Origin: JBFKQC01 sp041627895
GTDB taxonomy: Bacteria > Pseudomonadota > Alphaproteobacteria > Rhodobacterales > Rhodobacteraceae
Direction: 5' to 3'
NCBI GenBank assembly: GCA_041627895.1
Contig: JBFKQC010000066.1
Span: 1 to 21,805 of the forward strand
Length of the DNA stretch: 21,805 nt
Part shown: positions 13,317-20,640 of the stretch, piece after piece
How the letters are laid out: each line of letters starts with the position of its first letter
Position numbering within the stretch: position 1 is the first letter of the stretch
Program-made: the position numbers and the translations under genes
Notes under the pieces: model-generated
Told to the model about the DNA's origin: nothing
Database searches by the model: none
The model's input: the letters and a program-made list of their open reading frames with translations, nothing else

Positions 13317-14483
13317 ATGACCGAGACCGCCCGCCCCGGCTGGATGACCGACGAGCACCGGATGCTCGCCGAGATGACCCGGCAATTCATCGAGACCGAG
13401 TGGCAGCCGCATTTCGCGCGCTGGCGCAAGCAGGGCGAGATGGACCGCGAGACCTGGGGCCAGGCGGGCGGGCTGGGGCTGCTGTGCCCGTCGATCCCCG
13501 AGGAATACGGCGGGCCCGGCGGCGATTTCGGCCACGAGGCGGTGATCCTGATGGAGGCGGCGCGCGCCAACCTGGCCTCTTGGGGCCACGGCATCCATTC
13601 CGGCATCGTGGCGCATTACGTCCTGGCCTACGGCACCGAGGAGCAGAAGAAGCGCTGGCTGCCGAAGATGGTGAGCGGCGAGATCGTCGGCGCGCTGGCG
13701 ATGACCGAGCCCTCGGGCGGCTCGGACCTGCAGGCGATCAGGACCCGCGCCGTGCGCGACGGCAACGTGTTCCGCCTGAGCGGGCAGAAGACCTTCATCA
13801 CCAATGGGCAGCACGCCAACCTGATCATTGTCGCCGCCAAGACCGACCCGAAGGCGGGCGCCAGGGGCACCACGCTGGTGGTGGTCGAGACCGAGGGCGC
13901 CGAGGGCTTTCAGCGCGGCCGCAACCTGGAAAAGATCGGCTGCCACGCGGCGGACACGTCCGAGCTGTTCTTCGACAACGTGGCGGTGCCGCCGGAAAAC
14001 ATCCTCGGCCAGGAAGAGGGCCAGGGCTTCTACCAGATGATGAGCCAGCTGCCGCAGGAGCGGCTGATCATCGGCTGCGGCGCGGTCGGGGCGATGGAGG
14101 GCGCGGTCGAGCGAACGATTCGCTATTGCAACGAGCGCCAGGCTTTCGGCGGGCCGATCATGCAGTTCCAGAACACCCGCTTCAAGCTGGCCGAGTGCCT
14201 GACCAAGACCCGGGTGGCGCGCGCCTTCCTGGACGAGTGCATCGCCGAGCACCTGCAGGGCGAACTCGGCGTCGAGAAGGCGGCGATGGCGAAATACTGG
14301 CTGACCGACACCCAGGGCGAGGTTTTGGACGAATGCGTGCAGCTGCACGGCGGCTACGGCTTCATGGCGGAATACGCGGTGGCCGAGATGTGGGCCGATG
14401 CGCGGGTGCAGCGGATCTACGGCGGCACCAACGAGATCATGAAGGAGCTGATCGCGCGCAGCTTCGCGGAGAAACAGGGATGA
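13317..14483 (+). CDS. Acyl-CoA dehydrogenase, LCAD/IVD-type
   Basis: A 388-residue acyl-CoA dehydrogenase of standard length. MTEPSGGSDLQAIRTRA and QKTFITNGQHAN form the FAD/acyl pocket, and QLHGGYGFMAEYAV is the C-terminal FAD contact. At the position of the MCAD base Glu376 it has Gly (IYGGTNEIMKEL). Instead LPQERL supplies Glu248, the helix-G position used as base by long-chain and isovaleryl-CoA dehydrogenases. This places it in the LCAD/IVD branch, so it may prefer long-chain or branched substrates and complement the 592-residue enzyme upstream. The start at 13317 follows an AAGG site nine bases after the RHH-like gene. A 346-base gap with repeats and a palindrome separates it from the GST gene. 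Confidence 0.93.
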   Translation: MTETARPGWMTDEHRMLAEMTRQFIETEWQPHFARWRKQGEMDRETWGQAGGLGLLCPSIPEEYGGPGGDFGHEAVILMEAARANLASWGHGIHSGIVAHYVLAYGTEEQKKRWLPKMVSGEIVGALAMTEPSGGSDLQAIRTRAVRDGNVFRLSGQKTFITNGQHANLIIVAAKTDPKAGARGTTLVVVETEGAEGFQRGRNLEKIGCHAADTSELFFDNVAVPPENILGQEEGQGFYQMMSQLPQERLIIGCGAVGAMEGAVERTIRYCNERQAFGGPIMQFQNTRFKLAECLTKTRVARAFLDECIAEHLQGELGVEKAAMAKYWLTDTQGEVLDECVQLHGGYGFMAEYAVAEMWADARVQRIYGGTNEIMKELIARSFAEKQG

Positions 14484-14570
14484 GCGCGGTTTACGGTTTC
14501 GCCGCGCCTTCGGCGCGTCGACCCGCGCCGCCTGGCGGCGGCGGGGAACGCCGCCATGCGGCGTGCCTCC

Positions 14571-14605
14571 GGCGGGGATATTTCCGAAGAGAAGAAGATC
14601 GGACC
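14571..14605 (+). repeat. Dispersed intergenic repeat, copy A
   Basis: A 35-base element with core GGGATATTT...AAGAGAAGAAGA, directly after GC hairpins. It matches copy B (14743-14777, opposite strand) at 27 of 35 positions. I recognise this type of sequence from many Rhodobacteraceae intergenic regions, from memory; its function is unknown to me. Confidence 0.7.
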
Positions 14606-14717
14606 GCCCGCGAAGGGGGTCCACCCCACCACCTGGGGCGTCAGACGCATCGGTGGCGGGGCTTCTCCTCTTGCGGTCATCGGCTTCCCAGCCTGTACCG
14701 CAGGCCCAGCAAGACCA

Positions 14718-14731
14718 CATTAACGTTAATG
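14718..14731. promoter_or_regulatory. Perfect palindrome CATTAACGTTAATG, likely MerR operator
   Basis: This perfect 14-base palindrome lies about 100 bases before the GST start. Bases 14717-14726 (ACATTAACGT) match the core of the merR2 operator (ACGTTAACGT) at nine of ten positions, and the other arm carries a second, overlapping partial match. The simplest reading is that one of the MerR regulators controls the GST-thiolase-cupin-GFA-FadJ unit from here as well as its own promoter. Confidence 0.6.
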
Positions 14732-14742
14732 CCCGGTTACCG

Positions 14743-14777
14743 GGTCCGGTCTTCTTCTCTTTTCAAATATCCCGCGG
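14743..14777 (-). repeat. Dispersed intergenic repeat, copy B
   Basis: Minus-strand copy of the 35-base element at 14571-14605, sharing GGGATATTT, AAGAGAAGAAGA and CGGACC blocks. It abuts a long hairpin on its GC-rich side, as copy A abuts smaller hairpins, so the repeat unit seems to be hairpin plus AT core plus purine tract. Confidence 0.7.
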
Positions 14778-14810
14778 GGGTCTGGGGGTGCGAAACCCCC
14801 AGTCCGCGGG
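14771..14810. repeat. Two-tier hairpin in the GST leader
   Basis: The outer stem CCCGCGG (14771-14777)/CCGCGGG (14804-14810) encloses an eight-pair inner stem CTGGGGGT (14782-14789)/ACCCCCAG (14795-14802) with a GCGAA loop. It ends 19 bases before the GST ATG. On the plus strand it has no T-run. It may be part of the repeat unit, an mRNA-end structure, or a leader element affecting GST expression. Confidence 0.65.
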
Positions 14811-14829
14811 CGGGGCAAAGGGGCAACGC

Positions 14830-15465
14830 ATGACCATAAAGCTGCACTGCTTCGGCGAGTCCGGCAATTCCTACAAGGCGGCGCTGGCGCTGGAACTGTC
14901 CGGCCTGGACTGGGCGCCGGTCTTCGTCGACTTCTTCAACGGCGCGGCGCGCACGCCGGAATACCGGGAGACGGTCAACGAGATGGGCGAGGCGCCGGTG
15001 CTGGTCGACGGCGATTTCCGGCTGTCGCAGTCGGGCGCGATCCAGCAGTGGATCAGCGACCGCACGGGCCGGTTCGGCGGCGAGGGCAACGACCGCTACG
15101 AGGTGCTGCGCTGGGTGCTCTGGGACAATCACAAGCTGTCCAGCGCCGCGGGCACCACCCGGTTCCTGATGAACTTCCTGCCCGAGGACAAGCGCCCGCA
15201 GCCGGTGATCGCCTTCCTGCAGGGCCGGCTGAAGGCGGCCTACCAGGTGCTGGACGCGCATCTTCGGGGCCGCGACTGGATCGTCGGCGACGGGCTGACG
15301 AATGCCGACATGTCCTGCTGCGGCTATCTCTATTACCCCGAGCCCTTCGGCTTCGACCGGGCCGAATGGCCGAACATCGACGCCTGGCTTTCGCGGCTGA
15401 GCGACACGCCCGGCTGGAAGCCCCCCTACGACCTGATGCCCGGCAACCCCTCGGACCGGGCCTGA
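14830..15465 (+). CDS. Glutathione S-transferase family protein
   Basis: A 211-residue protein of usual GST length. The N-terminal thioredoxin-like domain is MTIKLHCFGESGNSYKAALALE, with Ser/Asn in the glutathione-activating region rather than Tyr, then GEAPVLVDGDFRLSQSGAI with the conserved cis-Pro and the Gln-Ser glutathione-binding turn. The C-terminal helical domain includes LRGRDWIVGDGLTNADMSCCGYL, the N-capping motif of helix 6. It would conjugate, isomerise or bind electrophiles in the cytoplasm using glutathione. I chose ATG 14830 because AAAGGGG precedes it and the N-terminus then matches the fold; the open frame extending to 14563 crosses the repeats. It is 16 bases upstream of the thiolase, so it belongs to the beta-oxidation unit, perhaps handling reactive enoyl or epoxy acyl species. 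Confidence 0.9.
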   Translation: MTIKLHCFGESGNSYKAALALELSGLDWAPVFVDFFNGAARTPEYRETVNEMGEAPVLVDGDFRLSQSGAIQQWISDRTGRFGGEGNDRYEVLRWVLWDNHKLSSAAGTTRFLMNFLPEDKRPQPVIAFLQGRLKAAYQVLDAHLRGRDWIVGDGLTNADMSCCGYLYYPEPFGFDRAEWPNIDAWLSRLSDTPGWKPPYDLMPGNPSDRA

Positions 15466-15481
15466 CGAAAGGATATCCGCA

Positions 15482-16693
15482 ATGCAAGACGCATACATCT
15501 ACGACGCCGTCCGATCCCCCCGCGGCAAGGGCCGCAAGGACGGGTCGCTGCACGAAGTCACCGCCGCGAAGCTGTCCGCGGACATTCTGAACGCGATCAA
15601 GGCGCGCAACGGCCTGGACGGCCACGCGGTCGAGGACGTGATCTGGGGCAACGTCACCCAGGTCGGCGAGCAGGGCGGCTGCCTGGCGCGCACCGCGGTG
15701 CTGGCGTCAGAGCTGGACGAGTCGATCCCCGGCGTCTCGATCAACCGGTTCTGCGCCTCCGGGCTGGAAGCCGTCAACATGGCGGCGAACCAGGTGCGCG
15801 GCGGCGCGGGCGAGGCCTATATCGCCGGCGGCGTCGAATGCATGGGCCGGGTGCCGATGGGCTCGGACGGCGCCGCGATCGCCGCCGACCCGACGCTGGC
15901 GATGAAGACCTACTTCGTGCCGCAGGGCATTTCCGCCGACATCATCGCCACCGAGTTCGGCTTCGGCCGCGACCAGGCGGACGAGCTGGCGGTGCGCAGC
16001 CAGCGCCGCGCCAAGGCGGCCTGGGACGACGGGCGGTTCGCCAATTCGGTGGTGCCGATCAACGACATCAACGGGCTGCCGATCCTGACCCATGACGAAT
16101 ACATGCGCCCCGAGACCGACATGCAGTCGCTGGGCGCGCTGAAGCCCAGCTTCAAGGACATGGGCGAGGTGATGCCGGGCTTCGACAAGATCGCGCTGAT
16201 GAAATACCCGCATCTCGAGCGTATCGAGCATATCCATCATGCCGGGAACTCGTCGGGCATCGTCGATGGCGCCGCCGCGGTGCTGATCGGTAACAGGGCC
16301 TATGGCGAGAAGCACGGGCTGACGCCGCGCGCGCGGATCCGGGCGACCGCCAAGATCGGCACCGACCCGACGATCATGCTGACCGGCCCGGTGCCGGTGA
16401 CGCAGAAGATCCTGGCCGAGAACGGCATGCAGATCGGCGATATCGGCCTCTTCGAGGTCAACGAGGCCTTCGCCAGCGTCGTGCTGCGCTTCATGCAGGC
16501 CTTCGACGTCGATCCGGAGCTTGTCAACGTCAACGGCGGCTCGATCGCAATGGGCCACCCGCTGGGCGCGACCGGTGCGATCATCCTCGGCACGCTGCTG
16601 GACGAGATGGAGCGGTCGGACCGCGAGACCGGGCTGGCGACGCTGTGCATCGGCTCGGGCATGGGAGCGGCGACGATCATCGAGCGGGTCTGA
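15482..16693 (+). CDS. fadA: Acetyl-CoA C-acyltransferase (thiolase)
   Basis: A 403-residue thiolase catalysing the last beta-oxidation step, cleaving 3-ketoacyl-CoA with CoA to acetyl-CoA and a shortened acyl-CoA. Active-site residues are in place: NRFCASGLEAVNMA with nucleophile Cys91, the VNEAFA motif, NGGSIAMGHPLGATGA with the catalytic His, and CIGSGMGAATI with the second Cys. The length is typical. AAGGA about nine bases before the ATG gives the ribosome site. The stop overlaps the cupin start (TGATG). Distinguishing degradative FadA from biosynthetic AtoB/PhaA by eye is uncertain; the neighbouring acyl-CoA dehydrogenases and FadJ-type enzyme favour the degradative role. Confidence 0.94.
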   Translation: MQDAYIYDAVRSPRGKGRKDGSLHEVTAAKLSADILNAIKARNGLDGHAVEDVIWGNVTQVGEQGGCLARTAVLASELDESIPGVSINRFCASGLEAVNMAANQVRGGAGEAYIAGGVECMGRVPMGSDGAAIAADPTLAMKTYFVPQGISADIIATEFGFGRDQADELAVRSQRRAKAAWDDGRFANSVVPINDINGLPILTHDEYMRPETDMQSLGALKPSFKDMGEVMPGFDKIALMKYPHLERIEHIHHAGNSSGIVDGAAAVLIGNRAYGEKHGLTPRARIRATAKIGTDPTIMLTGPVPVTQKILAENGMQIGDIGLFEVNEAFASVVLRFMQAFDVDPELVNVNGGSIAMGHPLGATGAIILGTLLDEMERSDRETGLATLCIGSGMGAATIIERV

Positions 16694-17160
16694 TGCCGAA
16701 GATCGACATATCCGCGGTCCCGGCGAAAACCGGCTCGGGCTATCCGGGCCGGCTGGCCGAGGGCTTCGAGGGCCGCGCGCAGCGCCGGATCGGCGATGCG
16801 GCGGGGCTGACGCAGTACGGCGTCAACCTAGTGACGCTGGCGCCCGGCGCGATGTCGTCGCTGCGCCACTGGCACGAAACACAGGACGAGTTCCTGGTGG
16901 TGACCGCGGGCCTTTGCACGCTGGTCGACGACACCGGCGCGACCGAGCTTGCGCCCGGCGACTGCGCGGCGTTTCCGGCGGGCGACGCGAACGGGCATCA
17001 CATCGTCAACCGCTCGGACGCGCCGGCCAGCTTCGTGGTCGTGGGCACGCGCACCCCGACCGAGACCGCGTGGTATTCCGATATCGATATGAGGGTGACC
17101 TCGGATCACGGCGTCCACCGTTTCACCCGCCGCGACGGCGCGCCGCTGGAGGACGGGTGA
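16693..17160 (+). CDS. Cupin-domain protein
   Basis: A 155-residue single-domain cupin. The first metal-binding motif is RHWHETQDEFLVVTAG, followed by LVDDTGATELAPGDCAAFPAG and the second motif around ANGHHIVNRS, giving a likely His/Glu metal site in a small beta-barrel. I chose ATG 16693 because it overlaps the thiolase stop (TGATG); the longer frame to 16645 lies inside the thiolase gene. The stop likewise overlaps the next gene's start, so thiolase, cupin and GFA protein are tightly coupled in translation. The reaction is unknown. Cupins of this type include isomerases, dioxygenases and sugar-binding proteins; location inside a beta-oxidation unit suggests an accessory step on a CoA-derived or glutathione-linked metabolite. 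Confidence 0.88.
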   Translation: MPKIDISAVPAKTGSGYPGRLAEGFEGRAQRRIGDAAGLTQYGVNLVTLAPGAMSSLRHWHETQDEFLVVTAGLCTLVDDTGATELAPGDCAAFPAGDANGHHIVNRSDAPASFVVVGTRTPTETAWYSDIDMRVTSDHGVHRFTRRDGAPLEDG

Positions 17161-17564
17161 TGACCGCGCTGACCGGGGGCTGCGCCTGCGGGCGGGTGCG
17201 GTTCCGCGCCGAAGGCCCGGCGCGGTTCGCCTTCGTCTGCCATTGCCGCGCCTGCCGGCAGCTGACCGGCACCGGCCATGCCGTGCAGGCGGCGCATTCC
17301 CGCGACGCGCTGAGCGTGACCGGCGCGCCCGCCGCCTATACCCGCGACAGCGACAGCGGGCACCGGGTGACACAGCATTTCTGCCCGGATTGCGGCAGCC
17401 CGCTTTACAACTTCATGACCCGTGGCCCGGGGATGGTGATGATCAGTCTCGGCGCGCTCGACGACGCCGCCGACATCGTCCCGGACCGGGTCTTTCATTC
17501 CGAACAGGCTGCCGACTGGGACCGCGTCCCGTGGCACGACTACACGCAAGGAGCCGACAAATGA
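17160..17564 (+). CDS. GFA/CENP-V-family zinc protein
   Basis: A 134-residue protein of the glutathione-dependent formaldehyde-activating (GFA)/CENP-V fold. Zinc-ligand clusters are all present: GGCACGRVRF near the N-terminus, FVCHCRACRQLTG, and HFCPDCGSPLYNF. The prototype Gfa binds glutathione and was proposed to accelerate S-hydroxymethylglutathione formation, but most relatives have no proven activity. The start at 17160 shares a base with the cupin stop (TGATG), and its own stop overlaps the FadJ start (ATGA). It is the second gene in this unit after GST with a possible glutathione link. Family assignment is firm; enzymatic role is open. Confidence 0.9.
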   Translation: MTALTGGCACGRVRFRAEGPARFAFVCHCRACRQLTGTGHAVQAAHSRDALSVTGAPAAYTRDSDSGHRVTQHFCPDCGSPLYNFMTRGPGMVMISLGALDDAADIVPDRVFHSEQAADWDRVPWHDYTQGADK

Positions 17565-19759
17565 GCGAATTCCACTATGCGCTGGGCGACGACGGCGTCG
17601 CCGTGATCACCTGGGACCTGCAGGGCAGGTCGATGAACGTGATGTCCTTCGAGGGGCTCGCCGAGCTTGACGCCCATATCGACACCGCGCTTGGCGACGA
17701 GGCGGTAAAGGGCGTGGTGATCACGTCGGCCAAGGACAGCTTCGCCGCGGGCATGGACCTGAACGTCCTGGCGCGGATGCGCGACGAGGGCGGCGACAAC
17801 CCGGCGCAAAGCCTGTTCGACGGGATCATGGCGATGCACGGGCTGCTGCGGAAGATCGAGCGCGCGGGCATGGACCCGAAGACGCTGAAAGGCGGCAAGC
17901 CGATCGCCGCCGCCCTGCCTGGCACCGCGCTGGGGATCGGGTTCGAGATCGCGCTGGCCTGCCACCGGATCGTCTGCGCCGACAACCCGAAGGCCAGGAT
18001 CGGCCTGCCCGAGATCATGGTCGGCCTCTTTCCCGGTGCCGGCGGCACCACGCGGCTGGTGCGCAAGATGGGCGCGATGGCGGCGGCGCCCTACCTGCTG
18101 GAGGGCAAGACGCTGGAGCCCGCCAAGGCGAAGGGCGCGGGGCTGATCGACGAGGTCGCCGGCGACCCGCTGGCCGCCGCGAAGGCCTGGGTGCTGAACG
18201 CCAGGGACGCGGACCTGGTGAAGCCCTGGGACGCCAAGGGCTACAAGATGCCGGGCGGCGCGCCCTATCACCCGGCAGGCTACATGACCTTCGTCGGCGC
18301 CGCCGCGATGGTCCACGGCAAGACGCAGGGCGTCTATCCGGCGGCGAAGGCGCTGCTGGCGGCGGTCTACGAGGGTGCGCTCGTGCCCTTCGACACGGCG
18401 CTGAGGATCGAGGCGAGGTACTTCGTCAACGTCCTGCTGAACCCGTCGTCCAGCGCGATGATCCGCTCGCTGTTCCTCAACAAGGAGGCGCTGGAGAAGG
18501 GTGCGAACCGGCCGCAGGTGCCGGACCAGAAGGTCGCAAAGGTGGGCGTGCTGGGCGCCGGGATGATGGGGGCCGGCATCGCGCTGGTCTCGGCGCTGGC
18601 CGGAATCGAGGTGGTGCTGATCGACCAGACCCAGGAGGCCGCCGACAAGGGCCGTGCCTATTCCGAGACCTACATGGACAAGGGCATCAAGCGCGGCAAG
18701 GCGACGCCGGAGAAGAAGGCCGATGTGCTGGGCCGGATCACGGCCACCGCCGATTTGAACGCGCTCGCCGGCTGCGACCTGATCGTCGAGGCGGTGTTCG
18801 AGGACACCAAGGTCAAGGCGGAGATGACGGCGAAGGTCGAGGCGATCATCCCCGGCGACTGCATCTTCGCCACCAACACCTCGACCCTGCCGATCACCGA
18901 TCTGGCGAAGGCCAGCAAGCGGCCCGAGCAGTTCATCGGCATCCACTTCTTCTCGCCGGTCGAGCGGATGATGCTGGTCGAGATCATCAAGGGCGCGGCG
19001 ACGGGCGACCGCGCGGTTGCGAAGGCGCTGGACTACGTGCGCCAGATCCGCAAGACGCCGATCGTGGTGAACGACGCACGGTTCTTCTACGCCAACCGCT
19101 GCATCATCCCCTACATCAACGAGGGCGTGCGCATGGTGGGCGAGGGCGTCGAGCCGGTGCTGGTCGAGCATGCGGCGCAGATGCTGGGCTTTCCGGTCGG
19201 GCCCTTGCAGCTGAACGACGAGACCTCGATCGACCTCGGCGTCAAGATCGCCAAGGCGACCAAGGCGGCGCTGGGCGACGCCTATGACGCGGGTGCCGCG
19301 GACGAGGTGCTGTACTGGCTTTACGACCAGGGCCGGCTGGGGCGGAAGTCGAAGGCGGGCTATTACGATTATGACGAAAGCGGCAGGCGAACCGGCCTGT
19401 TCGCGGGGCTGCGCGAGAAGTTCGGCACGGGCGCGACCGCACAGCCCGATCTGACCGAGGTGCAGCACCGCCTGATGCTCGCGCAGGTGCTCGAAGCGGT
19501 GCGCGCGCTGGAAGACGGCGTGCTGACGGATATCCGCGAGGGCGACGTGGGCGCGATCCTGGGCTGGGGCTTTGCGCCCTGGTCGGGCGGGCCGTTCAGC
19601 TGGCTCGACATGATCGGCGCGGGCCGGGCGGTCGAGCTGTGCGACGGGCTGTCGGCGCGGCACGGCGCGCGGTTCGCGGCGCCGGCGCTGTTGCGCGACA
19701 TGGCGGCCAAGGGCGAGACGTTCTATGGCCGGTTCGGCGAGGCGGCGAAGGCGGCCTGA
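17561..19759 (+). CDS. fadJ: Bifunctional enoyl-CoA hydratase/3-hydroxyacyl-CoA dehydrogenase (FadJ/FadB type)
   Basis: A 732-residue multifunctional beta-oxidation enzyme. The N-terminal crotonase domain (about 1-190) carries both catalytic glutamates, Glu129 (GIGFEIALACHR) and Glu151 (GLPEIMVGLFPGAGG), with the oxyanion-hole segment AAGMDLNV. A linker leads to the NAD-binding domain starting near residue 327 (VGVLGAGMMGAGI), with IHFFSPVERM providing catalytic His462, and then two C-terminal helical domains. It hydrates enoyl-CoA and oxidises the L-3-hydroxyacyl-CoA, feeding the thiolase. AAGGAG eight bases upstream and the ATGA overlap with the GFA gene fix ATG 17561; the longer open frame to 17243 runs inside the GFA gene. 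It is the last gene of the cluster. Confidence 0.95.
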   Translation: MSEFHYALGDDGVAVITWDLQGRSMNVMSFEGLAELDAHIDTALGDEAVKGVVITSAKDSFAAGMDLNVLARMRDEGGDNPAQSLFDGIMAMHGLLRKIERAGMDPKTLKGGKPIAAALPGTALGIGFEIALACHRIVCADNPKARIGLPEIMVGLFPGAGGTTRLVRKMGAMAAAPYLLEGKTLEPAKAKGAGLIDEVAGDPLAAAKAWVLNARDADLVKPWDAKGYKMPGGAPYHPAGYMTFVGAAAMVHGKTQGVYPAAKALLAAVYEGALVPFDTALRIEARYFVNVLLNPSSSAMIRSLFLNKEALEKGANRPQVPDQKVAKVGVLGAGMMGAGIALVSALAGIEVVLIDQTQEAADKGRAYSETYMDKGIKRGKATPEKKADVLGRITATADLNALAGCDLIVEAVFEDTKVKAEMTAKVEAIIPGDCIFATNTSTLPITDLAKASKRPEQFIGIHFFSPVERMMLVEIIKGAATGDRAVAKALDYVRQIRKTPIVVNDARFFYANRCIIPYINEGVRMVGEGVEPVLVEHAAQMLGFPVGPLQLNDETSIDLGVKIAKATKAALGDAYDAGAADEVLYWLYDQGRLGRKSKAGYYDYDESGRRTGLFAGLREKFGTGATAQPDLTEVQHRLMLAQVLEAVRALEDGVLTDIREGDVGAILGWGFAPWSGGPFSWLDMIGAGRAVELCDGLSARHGARFAAPALLRDMAAKGETFYGRFGEAAKAA

Positions 19760-19784
19760 TCGGGCCGTTCCGCCGGCATTGGCG

Positions 19785-19811
19785 GCCGCCCTGCCGGATC
19801 GGCCGGGCGGC
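19785..19811. terminator. GC inverted repeat between fadJ and Hint gene
   Basis: GCCGCCC (19785-19791) pairs with GGGCGGC (19805-19811) in the 60-base convergent gap. There is no T-run. Placement suggests a shared transcript end, but GC-rich DNA gives such pairs easily. Confidence 0.3.
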
Positions 19812-19819
19812 GGCGTGCC

Positions 19820-20542
19820 TCAGGCGCAGGCGCTGCGATAGGTGGCGGTGACGCCGGTCCGGTCGTCGGTGTCCGCGACGCCGTCCAGGATGTCCTCTTC
19901 GATCATGCACTTGACCAGGCGCCGGGCATCCTCGGCGGGCAGCGGCGTATAGATCGGGTCGGCCGGGCGTTCGGACATCAGTTCGCCGATGCCGACCACG
20001 CCCAGGCTCGGGCAGAAGGCCAGCGCGCCGGAATTGGTATAGACCACCTCGTCATTCTCGAATTCCAGGTGGATCACGTCGAGACGCAGGGGCGGGTCCA
20101 GGCGCTCGATTCCGCGGAAGCCTTCGAGATGCGCGGCGTGCAACAGGGTGAAGGGGTCGTCGTAGAGCAATTCGGCGGTCTCGTTCTCGACGATCACGCA
20201 TTGCTCGGGCAGAAGCCACATCGGCTCGCGGTTGCCGAGCGCCTCTGCGGGCACGTAGAGCGGCCTCAGCGTCATCGGGCAGCAATGGTCGCCGTCCCAG
20301 TGCTTGCCGCGCTTGACGCTGCGCAACGGCTGCAGGCCGCGGTCGAAGGTCAGCACCCGGTCGCCGTCGCTGACCGTCTCGACCGGACGCCAGCCGACCG
20401 CGGTCGCGACCTTGGTGCCGGCCACCAGGCCCGAGGCCTGGCCCGACGTCTTGAAGATCGTCGAATGGCGGCGCGCGCGCCTGACCCGCTGTTCCGGCGT
20501 CTGGAGGTCGGGGTCGTCCATCGCGTCGTTCTGACCGTACAT
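19820..20542 (-). CDS. Hint-domain (Hedgehog/intein-like) protein
   Basis: A 240-residue protein. After about 35 variable residues (MYGQNDAMDDPDLQTPEQR...) comes a Hint_2-type domain, ASGLVAGTKVATAVGWRPVETVSDGDRVLTFDRGLQPLRSV, continuing through PLYVPAEALGN, MWLLPEQCVIVENETAELLYDDPF and VIHLEFENDEVVYTNSGALAF. Such domains are common in Rhodobacterales, often at the C-terminus of secreted proteins. Self-splicing relatives start the domain with Cys (CFxxGT); here that position is Gly (GLVAGT) with Ser just before, so autoproteolysis is doubtful. No signal peptide or calcium repeats are visible. I chose ATG 20542, with GAAGG upstream on the minus strand, because the longer frame to 20695 crosses AT-rich intergenic DNA. 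It lies 174 bases downstream of the sulfotransferase gene and probably has its own promoter. Function unknown. Confidence 0.82.
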   Translation of the reverse strand: MYGQNDAMDDPDLQTPEQRVRRARRHSTIFKTSGQASGLVAGTKVATAVGWRPVETVSDGDRVLTFDRGLQPLRSVKRGKHWDGDHCCPMTLRPLYVPAEALGNREPMWLLPEQCVIVENETAELLYDDPFTLLHAAHLEGFRGIERLDPPLRLDVIHLEFENDEVVYTNSGALAFCPSLGVVGIGELMSERPADPIYTPLPAEDARRLVKCMIEEDILDGVADTDDRTGVTATYRSACA

Positions 20543-20640
20543 GGTCTTGTCGCCTTCTGGCTCGTGGCTGTCGGACTGCTGGTGATTGCCATTCGAACCG
20601 ATTCGACGGACCGGAGTTCGGCGCCATTCGGTTGGAAATA

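Larger units (their letters stand above)
14484..14829. other. 346-base gap: inverted repeats, palindrome and leader hairpin, no gene
   Basis: No convincing gene is present. In order it holds small GC hairpins (GCGCC TTC GGCGC near 14508; ACGCCGC/GCGGCGT at 14548-14564), repeat copy A (14571-14605, plus orientation), the operator-like palindrome (14718-14731), a second palindrome CCCGGT-T-ACCGGG (14732-14744), repeat copy B in minus orientation (14743-14777), and a long leader hairpin (14771-14810) ending 19 bases before the GST start. The gap therefore splits the cluster into two likely transcription units. Confidence 0.75.

Noticed and set aside
10716..14720. Uninterrupted minus-strand frame of 1334 codons opposite the merR2/acyl-CoA dehydrogenase genes
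   Set aside because: It mirrors the well-supported plus-strand genes; GC-rich third positions remove stops on the opposite strand. Its composition (His/Arg/Leu-rich, low complexity) resembles no family.
17540..19663. 707-codon minus-strand frame opposite fadJ
   Set aside because: Antisense shadow of a gene with complete catalytic motifs; no ribosome site or domain.
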